From Paenibacillus contaminans (GTDB lineage: Bacteria; Bacillota; Bacilli; Paenibacillales; NBRC-103111): a DNA stretch of 64,000 bases. The first letter of the stretch is position 1. Each line of letters starts with the position of its first letter. The DNA is taken from contig NZ_QMFB01000002.1 in assembly GCF_003285015.1 (NCBI RefSeq), forward strand, positions 412,646-476,645, in the 5' to 3' direction. A model generated the notes under the pieces. The model was not told the DNA's origin, searched no databases, and saw only the letters and a list, made by a program, of their open reading frames with translations. Shown here piece after piece: positions 26,952 through 34,224 of this stretch. The position numbers and the translations under genes were made by a program.

Positions 26952-27697
26952 GGCTGCTCTCCAGTTGCAGGCAATTGAATAAAACGGCGGCCCGCATCCG
27001 TTTTGGGCTGACGGAAGAAGGAATCCGTTTTGTCGTCCTCAAGCAGTGTTCCTTCGCTCATGAACCAGATCCGATCGCTCATTTGCGCGGCTTGCGCGAG
27101 ATCGTGGGTAATCATTATTGCCGTCGCCCCCTCTTGGCGGCGCCATTCCGCGAGAAGGCTCTCTACCGCATGCTTGCTGTGCGCATCTAGGGAAGCCGTC
27201 ACTTCGTCCAGCAGCAAAACATCAGGCCGCATAAGAAGGGAACGGACAAGCGAAACCCTCTGCTTCTCGCCGCCGGACATTTCCCCGGCTCGTTTGCCCC
27301 AGGCGCCTTCAAGTCCGAGGCTCGACATCAAACGCTCCGCCAGCGGACGGTCAAATGCCGTACGATGCAGCATGCTGACCGTACGTAAATTATCTTCTAC
27401 GGAGCCGGAAAGCATGACGGCATGCTGAGCAACGTAACCGACCTTTTGTCTCCAGTCCGTCGGCTTCCATTCGCTCAGCGGAATGCCGTGCAAGCGGATA
27501 TCCCCCTTGTCTGCGATATCCAATGCGGCCAAAATGCGCAGAAGCGTGCTTTTTCCTTGCCCCGATGCGCCAAGCAAAGCAATGATCTCCGGAGCATCGA
27601 TTTGTGCTGTAATGCCCGAAAATAAACGAGAATTCCCTTCGTCCGGAAGCGTCTTATGCAAGTTTTCGATACTCAAAATCGGTTTCATTTCATTCAT
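26939..27697 (-). CDS. FetA-like ABC transporter ATP-binding protein (252 aa)
   Basis: Complete ABC ATPase: Walker A GASGQGKST (about 45-53), Q-loop in VGYVAQHA, signature MSGGEKQRVSL, Walker B VLLLDEVTASLD and the switch His in MITHD. The start ATG 27697 (MNEMKPILSIEN) follows AGAGG by 7 nt; the longer frame from 27745 runs back toward the upstream terminator. It is the first gene of the pair with the FetB-like permease. Confidence 0.9.
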   Translation of the reverse strand: MNEMKPILSIENLHKTLPDEGNSRLFSGITAQIDAPEIIALLGASGQGKSTLLRILAALDIADKGDIRLHGIPLSEWKPTDWRQKVGYVAQHAVMLSGSVEDNLRTVSMLHRTAFDRPLAERLMSSLGLEGAWGKRAGEMSGGEKQRVSLVRSLLMRPDVLLLDEVTASLDAHSKHAVESLLAEWRRQEGATAIMITHDLAQAAQMSDRIWFMSEGTLLEDDKTDSFFRQPKTDAGRRFIQLPATGEQPCQL

Positions 27698-27746
27698 ATC
27701 CTTGCCTCTTGATCGTTTAGTTTTGACATTCGGCCAAATGGACAAA

Positions 27747-27778
27747 AAATAAACAGGGGCGCTATCCCCTGTTTATCG
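27747..27778 (-). terminator. Terminator between AbrB-like gene and fetAB-like operon
   Basis: Stem AAACAGGGG (27751-27759) / CCCCTGTTT, followed on the minus strand by ATTTTTTG. It ends the AbrB-like transcript, so fetAB-like expression must begin in the 50 bp after it. Confidence 0.8.
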
Positions 27779-28039
27779 TTACATATTGTCTTGGCTTGTT
27801 TGCGGCTTAAGCTCTGTCAAACACGCAGCGCACACATGTTTCTCTCGGAAATCGGATACTTGCTCCATCGAGCCGCAAAACACGCATCTCGGCCGATATC
27901 TTTCCAGAATAATGTGATCGCCTTGCACCAATATTTCGACAGGATCGCCTTCGTTCATTTGATATCTTTTACGAAGGGATTTGGGCAGTACGATACGACC
28001 CAATTGATCCACTTTGCGAACAACCCCCGCCGGTTTCAT
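27779..28039 (-). CDS. AbrB-family transition-state regulator with C-terminal zinc-ribbon-like motif (86 aa)
   Basis: The first 50 residues are an AbrB swapped-hairpin DNA-binding domain (AGVVRKVDQLGRIVLPKSLR, EILVQGDHIILERY). Instead of the AbrB dimerisation tail, the C-terminal part holds two CxxC pairs (CVFC at about 52-55 and CAAC at about 70-73), which looks like a small zinc ribbon. GAGGGTGAG precedes ATG 28039. Spo0A-box-like sites lie 70-140 bp upstream, fitting repression at the onset of sporulation as for B. subtilis abrB; this regulation is inferred. Confidence 0.9.
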   Translation of the reverse strand: MKPAGVVRKVDQLGRIVLPKSLRKRYQMNEGDPVEILVQGDHIILERYRPRCVFCGSMEQVSDFREKHVCAACLTELKPQTSQDNM

Positions 28040-28108
28040 TATATCTCACCCTCTCGCCATTAGAAATCTCCCATGCAGCAACGGTCTATGTTTAGTTCCT
28101 CTTTATTA

Positions 28109-28177
28109 TTCGATATTTCGGCTTATTTTCCTGCTTTTCTTGTCGAAATATCCTTAATCTGCTTTTAATAAGTCGAA
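28109..28177 (-). promoter_or_regulatory. Spo0A-box-like cluster upstream of the AbrB-like gene
   Basis: A perfect 0A box TGTCGAA lies at 28141-28147 (plus strand). Six-of-seven matches lie at 28171-28177 (AGTCGAA, plus) and 28109-28115 (TATCGAA, minus). A perfect 9-bp inverted repeat GATATTTCG (28112-28120) / CGAAATATC (28144-28152) overlaps the sites. A weak TCGACT-18-GATATT promoter reading toward the gene lies among them. Confidence 0.5.
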
Positions 28178-28192
28178 ATGGCAGCCCGCGAA

Positions 28193-28657
28193 TCAGCTCA
28201 GGCCGGAAAAACCGTTCTGCCTCAGCGCCTCATAAAGTACGACAGCCGCCGAGTTGGATAAATTGAGCGAGCGGACGTCGCCTGTCATCGGCATGCGCAT
28301 GAGCGAATCCGGATTCGCTTCGAGAATCGACTCCGGCAACCCCTTCGTTTCTTTACCGAATACGAGAAAATCGCCGTCTTGAAAGCGGTAATCCGTATAA
28401 AGCTTCGTCGCTTTCGTCGTCGCAAAGAAAAACCGGCCGTCCGGATAGCGGTCCCTTACTTCCTGGAAAGAGTCGTGATACTCCAGCTTGACCGCATGCC
28501 AGTAATCCAGTCCTGCGCGCTTCAGCGTTTTGTCGTCCGTCAAAAATCCGAGCGGCCGCACCAAATGCAGATGAGTCCCGGTTGCCGCGCATGTTCGCGA
28601 AATGTTGCCTGTATTCGCCGGAATTTCCGGCTCGACAAGCACGATGTGAAAGGCCAT
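28193..28657 (-). CDS. trmL: tRNA (cytidine/uridine-34 2'-O)-methyltransferase TrmL (154 aa)
   Basis: A compact SPOUT methyltransferase: HIVLVEPEIPANTGNISRTC at the N-terminus, a middle LGFLTDDKTLKRAGLDYW, and the knot motifs FGKETKGLPE and LNLSNSAAVVLYEALRQ. The length matches TrmL/CspR (about 150-160). It uses S-adenosylmethionine to methylate the wobble-base ribose of tRNA-Leu isoacceptors. The start ATG 28657 is preceded by AAGGAG at a longer-than-usual distance (12 nt); the 15-codon extension upstream is not conserved-looking. Confidence 0.93.
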   Translation of the reverse strand: MAFHIVLVEPEIPANTGNISRTCAATGTHLHLVRPLGFLTDDKTLKRAGLDYWHAVKLEYHDSFQEVRDRYPDGRFFFATTKATKLYTDYRFQDGDFLVFGKETKGLPESILEANPDSLMRMPMTGDVRSLNLSNSAAVVLYEALRQNGFSGLS

Positions 28658-28720
28658 GTTGTTTATGATCTCCTTATTTCTTTTTCGATTATTATACAAC
28701 ATGCGGCGAAGAGATGAAAT

Positions 28721-28759
28721 TTAACACTCGCTTTACCTTTCTTTAATATTCGGTTGATA
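28721..28759 (+). promoter_or_regulatory. Four-repeat PhoP-box-like element before an orphan OmpR-type regulator
   Basis: Four hexamers TTAACA, TTTACC, TTAATA and TTGATA start at 28721, 28732, 28743 and 28754, exactly 11 bp apart with 5-bp spacers. This is the layout of Bacillus PhoP boxes (TT[ATC]A[CT]A repeats). TATGGA at 28780-28785 could be the -10, putting the box where an activator replaces the -35. Confidence 0.55.
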
Positions 28760-28857
28760 GACATTTGCGACAATGGGTGTATGGAATTCCGATAAATCCG
28801 CACTGTCGCCGAGTCTGAGGACGTACACGATGATTTCATAAAGGAGAGGACAAATCC

Positions 28858-29571
28858 GTGAGAAAAAAAATTTTGGTCGTTGATGACGAACCTTCCATCT
28901 CCATGCTGCTAGAGTTCAACCTGAAGCTGGTCGGCTTCGACGTCCATTGCGTATATGACGGGGAAGCCGTCTTCGAAACCTTGTCCGCGTTTCGCCCCGA
29001 CCTGATCGTGCTTGATTTGATGCTTCCCAAAATGGACGGCATCCAAGTGACGCGCAAACTCCGCAGTCAAGGCAATATGGTCCCGATCGTCATGCTGACT
29101 GCGATGCAGGATTTGACGGATAAAATCGCCGGCCTCGACAACGGCGCCGACGATTATATGACGAAGCCGTTCAGTCCGCAGGAGCTTGTCTCTCGCATCC
29201 AAGCGATATTGCGCCGTGCGCAAATTATGCCCGGAGAAGCCGAAGCCGCCGAGATCGAGATCGGTCATATGCATATCCTGCCTGCGCAGCGGGAGGTACG
29301 CGTCCAAGGCAGGCCGGTCGAGCTGACGCCCAAGGAATTCGAGCTGCTTCTTTTCCTGTGCCGCCACCGCGGCAAGGTGCTCAGCCGCCAGCAGCTGCTT
29401 CATGGCGTATGGGATTACCATTTCCTTGGCGATACGCGTATCGTCGACGTCCACATTAGCCATCTCCGGGATAAGATCGAGAATAATGCCCGCAGTCCGG
29501 AATATATTATGACAATCCGCAACGTAGGCTACAAGCTTGCCGAGCCCGTGATGAAAGAATCGTTCGCTTAA
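28858..29571 (+). CDS. Orphan OmpR/PhoB-type response regulator (237 aa)
   Basis: A receiver domain (about 1-118; DDE pocket in VVDDEPS, acceptor Asp in LIVLDLMLPKMDG, Lys in DYMTKPFSP) and a winged-helix DNA-binding domain (about 135-230; LTPKEFELLLFLCRHRGKVL, IRNVGYKL). The start is GTG 28858 (VRKKILVVDDE) behind AAGGAGAGG. No histidine kinase gene follows; instead a terminator and the gerP region. A PhoP-like box precedes it, so it may be an autoregulated PhoP/WalR-family protein, but it could also respond to a kinase encoded elsewhere. Confidence 0.92.
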   Translation: MRKKILVVDDEPSISMLLEFNLKLVGFDVHCVYDGEAVFETLSAFRPDLIVLDLMLPKMDGIQVTRKLRSQGNMVPIVMLTAMQDLTDKIAGLDNGADDYMTKPFSPQELVSRIQAILRRAQIMPGEAEAAEIEIGHMHILPAQREVRVQGRPVELTPKEFELLLFLCRHRGKVLSRQQLLHGVWDYHFLGDTRIVDVHISHLRDKIENNARSPEYIMTIRNVGYKLAEPVMKESFA

Positions 29572-29590
29572 GCGGCAGATTCAAAATGAA

Positions 29591-29622
29591 CCACCTCCGC
29601 CCTGCATGGGCTGGAGGTTTTC
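29591..29622 (+). terminator. Terminator after the orphan response regulator
   Basis: Stem ACCTCC-GCCC / GGGC-GGAGGT (29593-29618) with a TTTTC tail, 20 bp past the stop codon. Confidence 0.75.
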
Positions 29623-29694
29623 ATTGTTGCTTCACAGCATTTTTCATTTCCGGATGTCATATGGTTAATAAAAAGTGCAAAAGGAGAGATTCCC

Positions 29695-29913
29695 ATGCCT
29701 TCCATCGTTTTGGCCCCGATCAAAATCAGCAGCGTGTCCGGTCAGGTCAATTTTGGCGACGTCTTTCAAATCGCTCCGAAAAGCGCATCCAAATCGTATT
29801 CGGGCTCCGGAGGAGGGAATACGGGAGACTTCTCGCAAACCTTCTCGCTGATCAGTCTGACCAACACGATCGACCCCGATCTCGTGGATTCGACTACGGC
29901 TTTAAACAACTAA
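29695..29913 (+). CDS. GerPA/GerPF-family spore germination protein, GerPF-like (72 aa)
   Basis: The chain MPSIVLAPIKISSVSGQVNF then GDVFQIAPKSASKSYSGSGG, NTGDF and TNTIDPD is the signature of the short GerPA/GerPF family that helps germinants cross the spore coat. It lies alone ahead of the Hsp20-like gene, while gerP genes A to E follow downstream and no gerPF-like gene ends that operon, so it is best seen as a relocated gerPF. AAAGGAGAG precedes ATG 29695. CATATGGTT at 29658-29666 resembles a sigma-K -10. Confidence 0.85.
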   Translation: MPSIVLAPIKISSVSGQVNFGDVFQIAPKSASKSYSGSGGGNTGDFSQTFSLISLTNTIDPDLVDSTTALNN

Positions 29914-29974
29914 TCGCATCCTCTATCCTACATCGCATGAACTCGCGTTACGCGGCGGATATCCCCTTTAGTCC

Positions 29975-30439
29975 TTAGTCGAAAAAGCGGATATCCGCTT
30001 CATGCTGCCGCCCGTCGCCGGATAGTTTCCTAAGATGCAATTGAAGAATGCCGTTCCGGTAAACGGCTTTGCATTTGGAAGAATGAACGGCCGTACCCAG
30101 CTTGATCGATTGGGTTTTGTTATCCGGCAGCCCTTCCAACTTAACTTGACCGGTTCCAACCAGCACGCGTATATTTTTGGCTTCCGCCTTATCCGGAATG
30201 AATACTTTGACGATAACGCCGTTATGCGTTTCGAACACTTCCGTCGCATATTTGCTGGACATAACGCCCCTGCCGCCGGATTGCGGGAAGGATTGCTTCA
30301 TCACTTGCTGGACGTAATCCTCCACCCAATTCAAGTTATCCATCTCACCGGAAGGTAGCGGAGGCAATTTTCCGCCAAAAAATTGTTCAAAGCTTTTCCA
30401 GTCAAAATCTTTGAATATCTTTTTTTTGGGATCGTCCAT
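29975..30439 (-). CDS. Hsp20/alpha-crystallin-like protein, possibly spore-associated (154 aa)
   Basis: A variable N-terminal region rich in Phe and Pro (about 1-55) precedes a beta-rich alpha-crystallin-like domain (about 60-150: FETHNGVIVKVFIPDKAEAK, VKLEGLP, RNGILQLHLRKL). The usual C-terminal IxI anchor is not evident, so a chaperone function is less sure than the fold. GGGAGGG lies 7 nt before ATG 30439. It sits on the opposite strand inside the gerP region, which fits a coat- or germination-related role, but this is positional inference. Confidence 0.75.
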   Translation of the reverse strand: MDDPKKKIFKDFDWKSFEQFFGGKLPPLPSGEMDNLNWVEDYVQQVMKQSFPQSGGRGVMSSKYATEVFETHNGVIVKVFIPDKAEAKNIRVLVGTGQVKLEGLPDNKTQSIKLGTAVHSSKCKAVYRNGILQLHLRKLSGDGRQHEADIRFFD

Positions 30440-30512
30440 AGCGCTACCCTCCCTTACCTAGAAGACATTATATGTGCGTCTGCCGTAATAAATGATTTGA
30501 AGCTCAGCTCAT

Positions 30513-30537
30513 ACAAGGAGATAAGCAAGCATAATAT
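30513..30537 (+). promoter_or_regulatory. Candidate sigma-K promoter for gerPABCDE
   Basis: CATAATAT (30530-30537) fits the CATAnnnT core of sigma-K -10 elements, with AC at 30513-30514 about 15 bp upstream as -35. The gerP operon of B. subtilis is sigma-K dependent. Confidence 0.35.
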
Positions 30538-30567
30538 CAACTAATACGAGTCATAAGGGTGTTTGCG

Positions 30568-30807
30568 ATGCCGGCCATAGTGGGAGCCATCAAGGTTTTA
30601 AGCGTAGGACCGAGTTCGATCGTCCACATCGGGGATTCGATTCAGCTTGCGCCGCAAAGCGTATCCAAAACGTTCGCCGGCGCGGGCTCGTTCAATACTG
30701 GAAACGTAGTGAGAACGTACAACGGGATCAACAACACCAATACGTACGACGGCGATCTTGCCGATCAAAACATTTTTTCCATAGACGGGACAGGTGTTGT
30801 CTTATGA
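30568..30807 (+). CDS. gerPA: Spore germination protein GerPA-like (79 aa)
   Basis: Starts MPAIVGAIKVLSVGPSSIVH and carries GDSIQLAPQSVSKTFAGAGS, FNTGN and TNTYDGD, the conserved GerPA/GerPF-family pattern. The ATG at 30568 is preferred over a GTG three codons earlier, because the family begins MPAIVG and GGGTG lies 7 nt upstream. Its stop overlaps the gerPB start (ATGA). It is the first gene of the germination-permeability operon. Confidence 0.88.
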   Translation: MPAIVGAIKVLSVGPSSIVHIGDSIQLAPQSVSKTFAGAGSFNTGNVVRTYNGINNTNTYDGDLADQNIFSIDGTGVVL

Positions 30808-31025
30808 ATCTGATCGTTCATCAGAGCATCGTCATCCATCAATTAAAGGTAGACGCGGTATCGAATTCATCCGTCTTGCAGATCGGCAGCGCGGGCGTCA
30901 TTAAAGGGCTGTCCAATTTGTACAATACCGGCGCCTTTACCGGACCGGCTCCCGAAATCGGCAAGGCGGAGGTCGCCCTTAACGCTCCGCTGGTGCCGCT
31001 GCCTTCTCCGACTCCGAGATCATAG
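30804..31025 (+). CDS. gerPB: Spore germination protein GerPB (73 aa)
   Basis: Short protein with the GerPB core SNSSVLQIGSAGVIKGLSNL followed by YNTGAFTGPAPE and a proline-rich end. It begins in the ATGA overlap with gerPA. It acts in or below the spore coat to let nutrients reach the germinant receptors. Confidence 0.9.
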   Translation: MNLIVHQSIVIHQLKVDAVSNSSVLQIGSAGVIKGLSNLYNTGAFTGPAPEIGKAEVALNAPLVPLPSPTPRS

Positions 31026-31054
31026 CCGAAAAAGACGTTCCAGGGGGTTCGAGC

Positions 31055-31657
31055 ATGAACGGATATTTTCAAAACCCTTACATCCAGCACCTCAACGCTT
31101 GTTTGCATTGGCAATCCTGTAAAATGGCCGAGCTCGAGCAAAAGCTGAATAAGCTGCAGAACGACTTTGACCAATTGAGCAAGCAGCGTACGATGAACAT
31201 CGATAAAATCGAGTATAAATTCGATCAGCTGAAAATAGAAAAATTGGAAGGCACGCTCCATATCGGGGTTTCTCCGAACGTAGAAAAATCGATAGAGGAT
31301 TTCACCGTAAACGGCGAAGAAGTCGGGCCGACCTCCTACCGAACCGAGTCGTTCACCCGCATACATGACAAAGTAAGCGAATATTTAACCGCCGATTGCC
31401 CTTCCTATATACGCGGCGTGGAGGAAAAATACCGGATGATCCTCGGTCACGATTACCGTAATGTCATTATTCAAGACGTTCGGGGTCAGGTCGACAAGCG
31501 AATCGACAATTACCTGAAGTCGATGCCGAAGGATGGTACTAGCGAGCAGATCGGTCATTTTGAACAACAAGCGTTCGAGCAAATCAAAACCGACATCCAG
31601 ACGGCGATCGAGCGGCACATCCAAAAACATAAGGAAAGCAGGGCTGATCAACCATGA
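31055..31657 (+). CDS. gerPC: Spore germination protein GerPC (200 aa)
   Basis: An N-terminal coiled coil (about 20-65: MAELEQKLNKLQNDFDQLSK) is followed by LEGTLHIGVSPN, the conserved GerPC stretch, and a helical C-terminus. This domain order matches GerPC of bacilli. The end overlaps the gerPD start in ATGA. The start ATG 31055 follows AGGGGG. Confidence 0.9.
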   Translation: MNGYFQNPYIQHLNACLHWQSCKMAELEQKLNKLQNDFDQLSKQRTMNIDKIEYKFDQLKIEKLEGTLHIGVSPNVEKSIEDFTVNGEEVGPTSYRTESFTRIHDKVSEYLTADCPSYIRGVEEKYRMILGHDYRNVIIQDVRGQVDKRIDNYLKSMPKDGTSEQIGHFEQQAFEQIKTDIQTAIERHIQKHKESRADQP

Positions 31658-31833
31658 ACATGCAAGTCGAAAACAAAGAGTTGACCGTCGGCTCCGTGCA
31701 AATAGCGGGCGTTTCCAGCTCCTCCGTATTTTTGATCGGCGATACGCAATGCATCACCTTGTCCTCGATATTCGATACGCCGCCCGAATCGCTCATTATC
31801 GGTCCGCTCGTTCCGTTAGCCGCAGAGAAATAG
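31654..31833 (+). CDS. gerPD: Spore germination protein GerPD (59 aa)
   Basis: A 59-residue gene opening in the ATGA overlap with gerPC. The product (VGSVQIAGVSSSSVFLIGD and a PPESLIIGPLVPL end) has the GerPD size and pattern of short beta strands. Its place between gerPC and gerPE supports the call. Confidence 0.85.
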   Translation: MNMQVENKELTVGSVQIAGVSSSSVFLIGDTQCITLSSIFDTPPESLIIGPLVPLAAEK

Positions 31834-31840
31834 AAGCGCC

Positions 31841-32221
31841 ATGAGCAGAATTTCGGTTGTCAAACAAATTACCGTCAACGAAGTCGGTCTCGGCTCCACC
31901 CTCTTTGTCGGCGATCTCGTCGAAGTAAAGCCGCGAAGCAAAGCGTTGGCGATCCAGCGCGAGGTTGCCAATTTTTACGGCAATGAGGGGAATTTGGACA
32001 GCTACGCTATATTTTCCCGCCCGATTCCAATACCGAGTATCTATGAGGATGTCAAGATGGAGATATGCAGCTCGAATCCATTCATCAAAGTAGGAACCGT
32101 CGATATCCTGTCGATATCCTCCTCCTCGCTCCTGCAGGTCGGGTCGAACCGAACGATCGATGCGGAGACGCGGACCAAGCACATTCGCCAGCTTCTTCCT
32201 AAGGATAAGAAGGGAAAATGA
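31841..32221 (+). CDS. gerPE: Spore germination protein GerPE (126 aa)
   Basis: The chain begins MSRISVVKQITVNEVGLGST and contains LFVGDLVEVKPRSKALAIQR and VDILSISSSSLLQVGSN, matching GerPE proteins. It begins 8 bp after gerPD and is followed at once by a terminator, so the operon ends without a gerPF. Confidence 0.88.
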   Translation: MSRISVVKQITVNEVGLGSTLFVGDLVEVKPRSKALAIQREVANFYGNEGNLDSYAIFSRPIPIPSIYEDVKMEICSSNPFIKVGTVDILSISSSSLLQVGSNRTIDAETRTKHIRQLLPKDKKGK

Positions 32222-32232
32222 TTAAGGACAAC

Positions 32233-32275
32233 AAAAGCATCCCGGCCAGTTATAATGGCATGCGGATGCTTTTTG
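32233..32275 (+). terminator. Terminator of the gerP operon
   Basis: Perfect 10-bp stem AAAAGCATCC (32233-32242) / GGATGCTTTT (32264-32273) with TTTTTG tail, directly after gerPE. Confidence 0.85.
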
Positions 32276-32339
32276 CTTTCCTTTCAGACCTCCCTCCGTC
32301 CTTTTTCGTTTCATACTTATTTTACATAGTGTATATAAC

Positions 32340-32369
32340 TTCACATTATATGCAAAGTTGTAGTATACT
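32340..32369 (+). promoter_or_regulatory. Candidate sigma-A promoter for the SDR gene
   Basis: TTCACA (32340-32345), 18-bp spacer, TATACT (32364-32369), leaving a leader of about 100 nt before the SDR start. The surroundings are AT-rich and include the imperfect repeat AACTT/AAGTT flanking the element, a possible regulator site. Confidence 0.5.
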
Positions 32370-32476
32370 AAAAGCAAGGTACCTTATTAAAGGATTTGCA
32401 ATGGCCGGCAAATGCATGCATATGGCATAACACACGATATATTTTTCAACATAACGGTTCGAAAGGTGGTTCCAAC

Positions 32477-33223
32477 ATGGGACGTCTAAGCGGAAAAGTA
32501 GCGATTATTACAGGTGCGGCACTCGGAATGGGGGCGGCTGAAGCGAAGCTGTTCGCCGGCGAGGGCGCCAAAGTCATCGCAACGGACATTCAGGAAGGTC
32601 CGCTGCGGCAGGTTATCGAAGAGATCAATGCGGCAGGCGGCGAAGCCGTCGGCTTGAAGCATAACGTAGCGTCGGAGGAAGAATGGAAACATGTCGTGCA
32701 GGAAGCGGTCGACCGCTTCGGCAAGGTGGACATTCTTGTGAACAACGCAGGGATTTCCTCGACCAAAACGATTGCGGATATCGAGATCGCCGAATGGAAT
32801 CGGGTCATGGACATTAACTTGACAGGCTGCGTGCTGGGGATGAAATACTGCATTCCCGAAATGCAAAAAGCCGGCGCAGGCTCGGTCATCAACATTTCCT
32901 CGATCGGCGGCATCGTCGGCATGGCCGGATCGAGCCCGTATACGGCTGCCAAAGGCGCCCTCCGCGCGCTCTCGAAATCCGCGGCCGTGGAGTACGCCAA
33001 ACAGCAAATACGCGTCAACTCCGTTCATCCCGGCATCATTGTCACGCCGATGACGGAGCCGTCGATGAAGGATGCAATGCCGTATTACCAAACGTTTACG
33101 CAATTGCCTTACTTCGGCCAGCCGGAGGACGTCGCATATGGCGTCTTGTTCCTCGCTTCCGACGAGTCCCGCTTCATGACAGGAGCCGAGCTCGTCATCG
33201 ACGGAGGCTGGACCGCGCTGTAA
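32477..33223 (+). CDS. SDR family oxidoreductase (248 aa)
   Basis: Classical short-chain dehydrogenase: cofactor motif TGAALGMG (about 13-20), NNAG at about 90, catalytic Ser in NISSIGGIVG, and the YTAAK Tyr/Lys pair near 153-157; IDGGWTAL ends the protein. An Asp after the second strand (ATDIQ) suggests NAD(H) preference. The substrate is unknown; relatives oxidise cyclic or steroid-like alcohols. The start ATG 32477 follows GAAAGGTGG; the 27-codon upstream extension has no ribosome binding site. Confidence 0.92.
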   Translation: MGRLSGKVAIITGAALGMGAAEAKLFAGEGAKVIATDIQEGPLRQVIEEINAAGGEAVGLKHNVASEEEWKHVVQEAVDRFGKVDILVNNAGISSTKTIADIEIAEWNRVMDINLTGCVLGMKYCIPEMQKAGAGSVINISSIGGIVGMAGSSPYTAAKGALRALSKSAAVEYAKQQIRVNSVHPGIIVTPMTEPSMKDAMPYYQTFTQLPYFGQPEDVAYGVLFLASDESRFMTGAELVIDGGWTAL

Positions 33224-33310
33224 CCGGCATGCAAAAGGGACTATTCCATAAGGGGCATTTTTCTCGAAAGAGTTCGTTCCGTTCCTTCGAGCGAATTTAG
33301 ATGGTTTAGC

Positions 33311-33360
33311 AAAAAAAGGCTAAGCAGTGTGTTATACCTGCTCAGCCTTTTCTCTTTTTA
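33311..33360 (+). terminator. Bidirectional terminator after the SDR gene
   Basis: Stem AAAAGGCTAAGCAG / CTGCTCAGCCTTTT (one mismatch) flanked by A- and T-runs, between convergent genes. Confidence 0.8.
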
Positions 33361-33393
33361 GGTCAATGGCGCTCTTCTTCTCCGATCTGCAAT

Positions 33394-33960
33394 TTAACGA
33401 TTTAAATAAGCATGCTCCTTCCAAAGTACCAAATAATCCGTGAAAGCTTGCAGCTCATTGTCCGAAAACGCGCCTTTGAAACCGATGCCTACTACAGTGT
33501 GGGGAAAATGCGGGTCGCCCGCAATATCGACAATCACCCGATCGAACGGAGCGAGAAGCAATTCCAGCGCTTCCGGCGTGAATCTCCAATAATCGGCCGG
33601 GCACGGGAAGATTGGGCTGATCAGAACCGTGCTGATTATGAGGATGCCTTTTGGTTTAAGGACGCGATGCATCTCGATTACGGCTGTAGACGGCTCTTCG
33701 ACATGTTGAAGCGTATCCATGCATAAAACAAGCCCGGCTGTATTTTCGGGGAGATCGATGCGATGCAGATTCATAAGCTCATCTACGCCCGGTCCCGGGC
33801 GCATATCGCAGCCGACATACTTTATACCTTGAAAATATGGCCGCAAATCCGCCTCCCCCAATTGTCCCGGCAACTGTAAGGAACCGAACTCATACACCGG
33901 GCCGTCATAGGGCAGAAAAGCCGCACAAACGGTAACGAAATCACTAATTATTTTCCTCAT
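33394..33960 (-). CDS. Class I SAM-dependent methyltransferase (188 aa)
   Basis: A compact Methyltransf_11-like fold: EFGSLQLPGQ in the place of motif I, an acidic residue ending strand 2 (YVGCDMRPGPGVDE), LVLCMDTLQHVEEP as motif IV/post-motif, and EMHRVLKPKGILIIST as motif V. PCPADYWRFTPEALELLL is typical of small glycan- or lipid-associated methyltransferases. The start ATG 33960 follows AGGAG by 5 nt. It reads away from the nucleotidyltransferase-like/kinase operon at 34225 with 264 bp between, so a shared promoter region is possible. Confidence 0.87.
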   Translation of the reverse strand: MRKIISDFVTVCAAFLPYDGPVYEFGSLQLPGQLGEADLRPYFQGIKYVGCDMRPGPGVDELMNLHRIDLPENTAGLVLCMDTLQHVEEPSTAVIEMHRVLKPKGILIISTVLISPIFPCPADYWRFTPEALELLLAPFDRVIVDIAGDPHFPHTVVGIGFKGAFSDNELQAFTDYLVLWKEHAYLNR

Positions 33961-34224
33961 GGATGCTCCTACTCCCCATTTCCATGCTCCAGTATAGTTG
34001 CCATTCATTGTCCATGCCGGAGGTCATTCCGCATTTGATGCGGCGGGATAACGTTATCAAGCGTTTTGCCGGCTCGTTTCCTTTCCCGAGAGCAGTCGTA
34101 TAGCTTATTCTATGTAAGGCGTCGATGCCGGGACATAAACAATAATTATTAAAATCGAGGGCGCATGCATCAAGTCCTCTATCGAAACCCTTCATATAGT
34201 AATACTAGAATGGAGGAATCGCAT

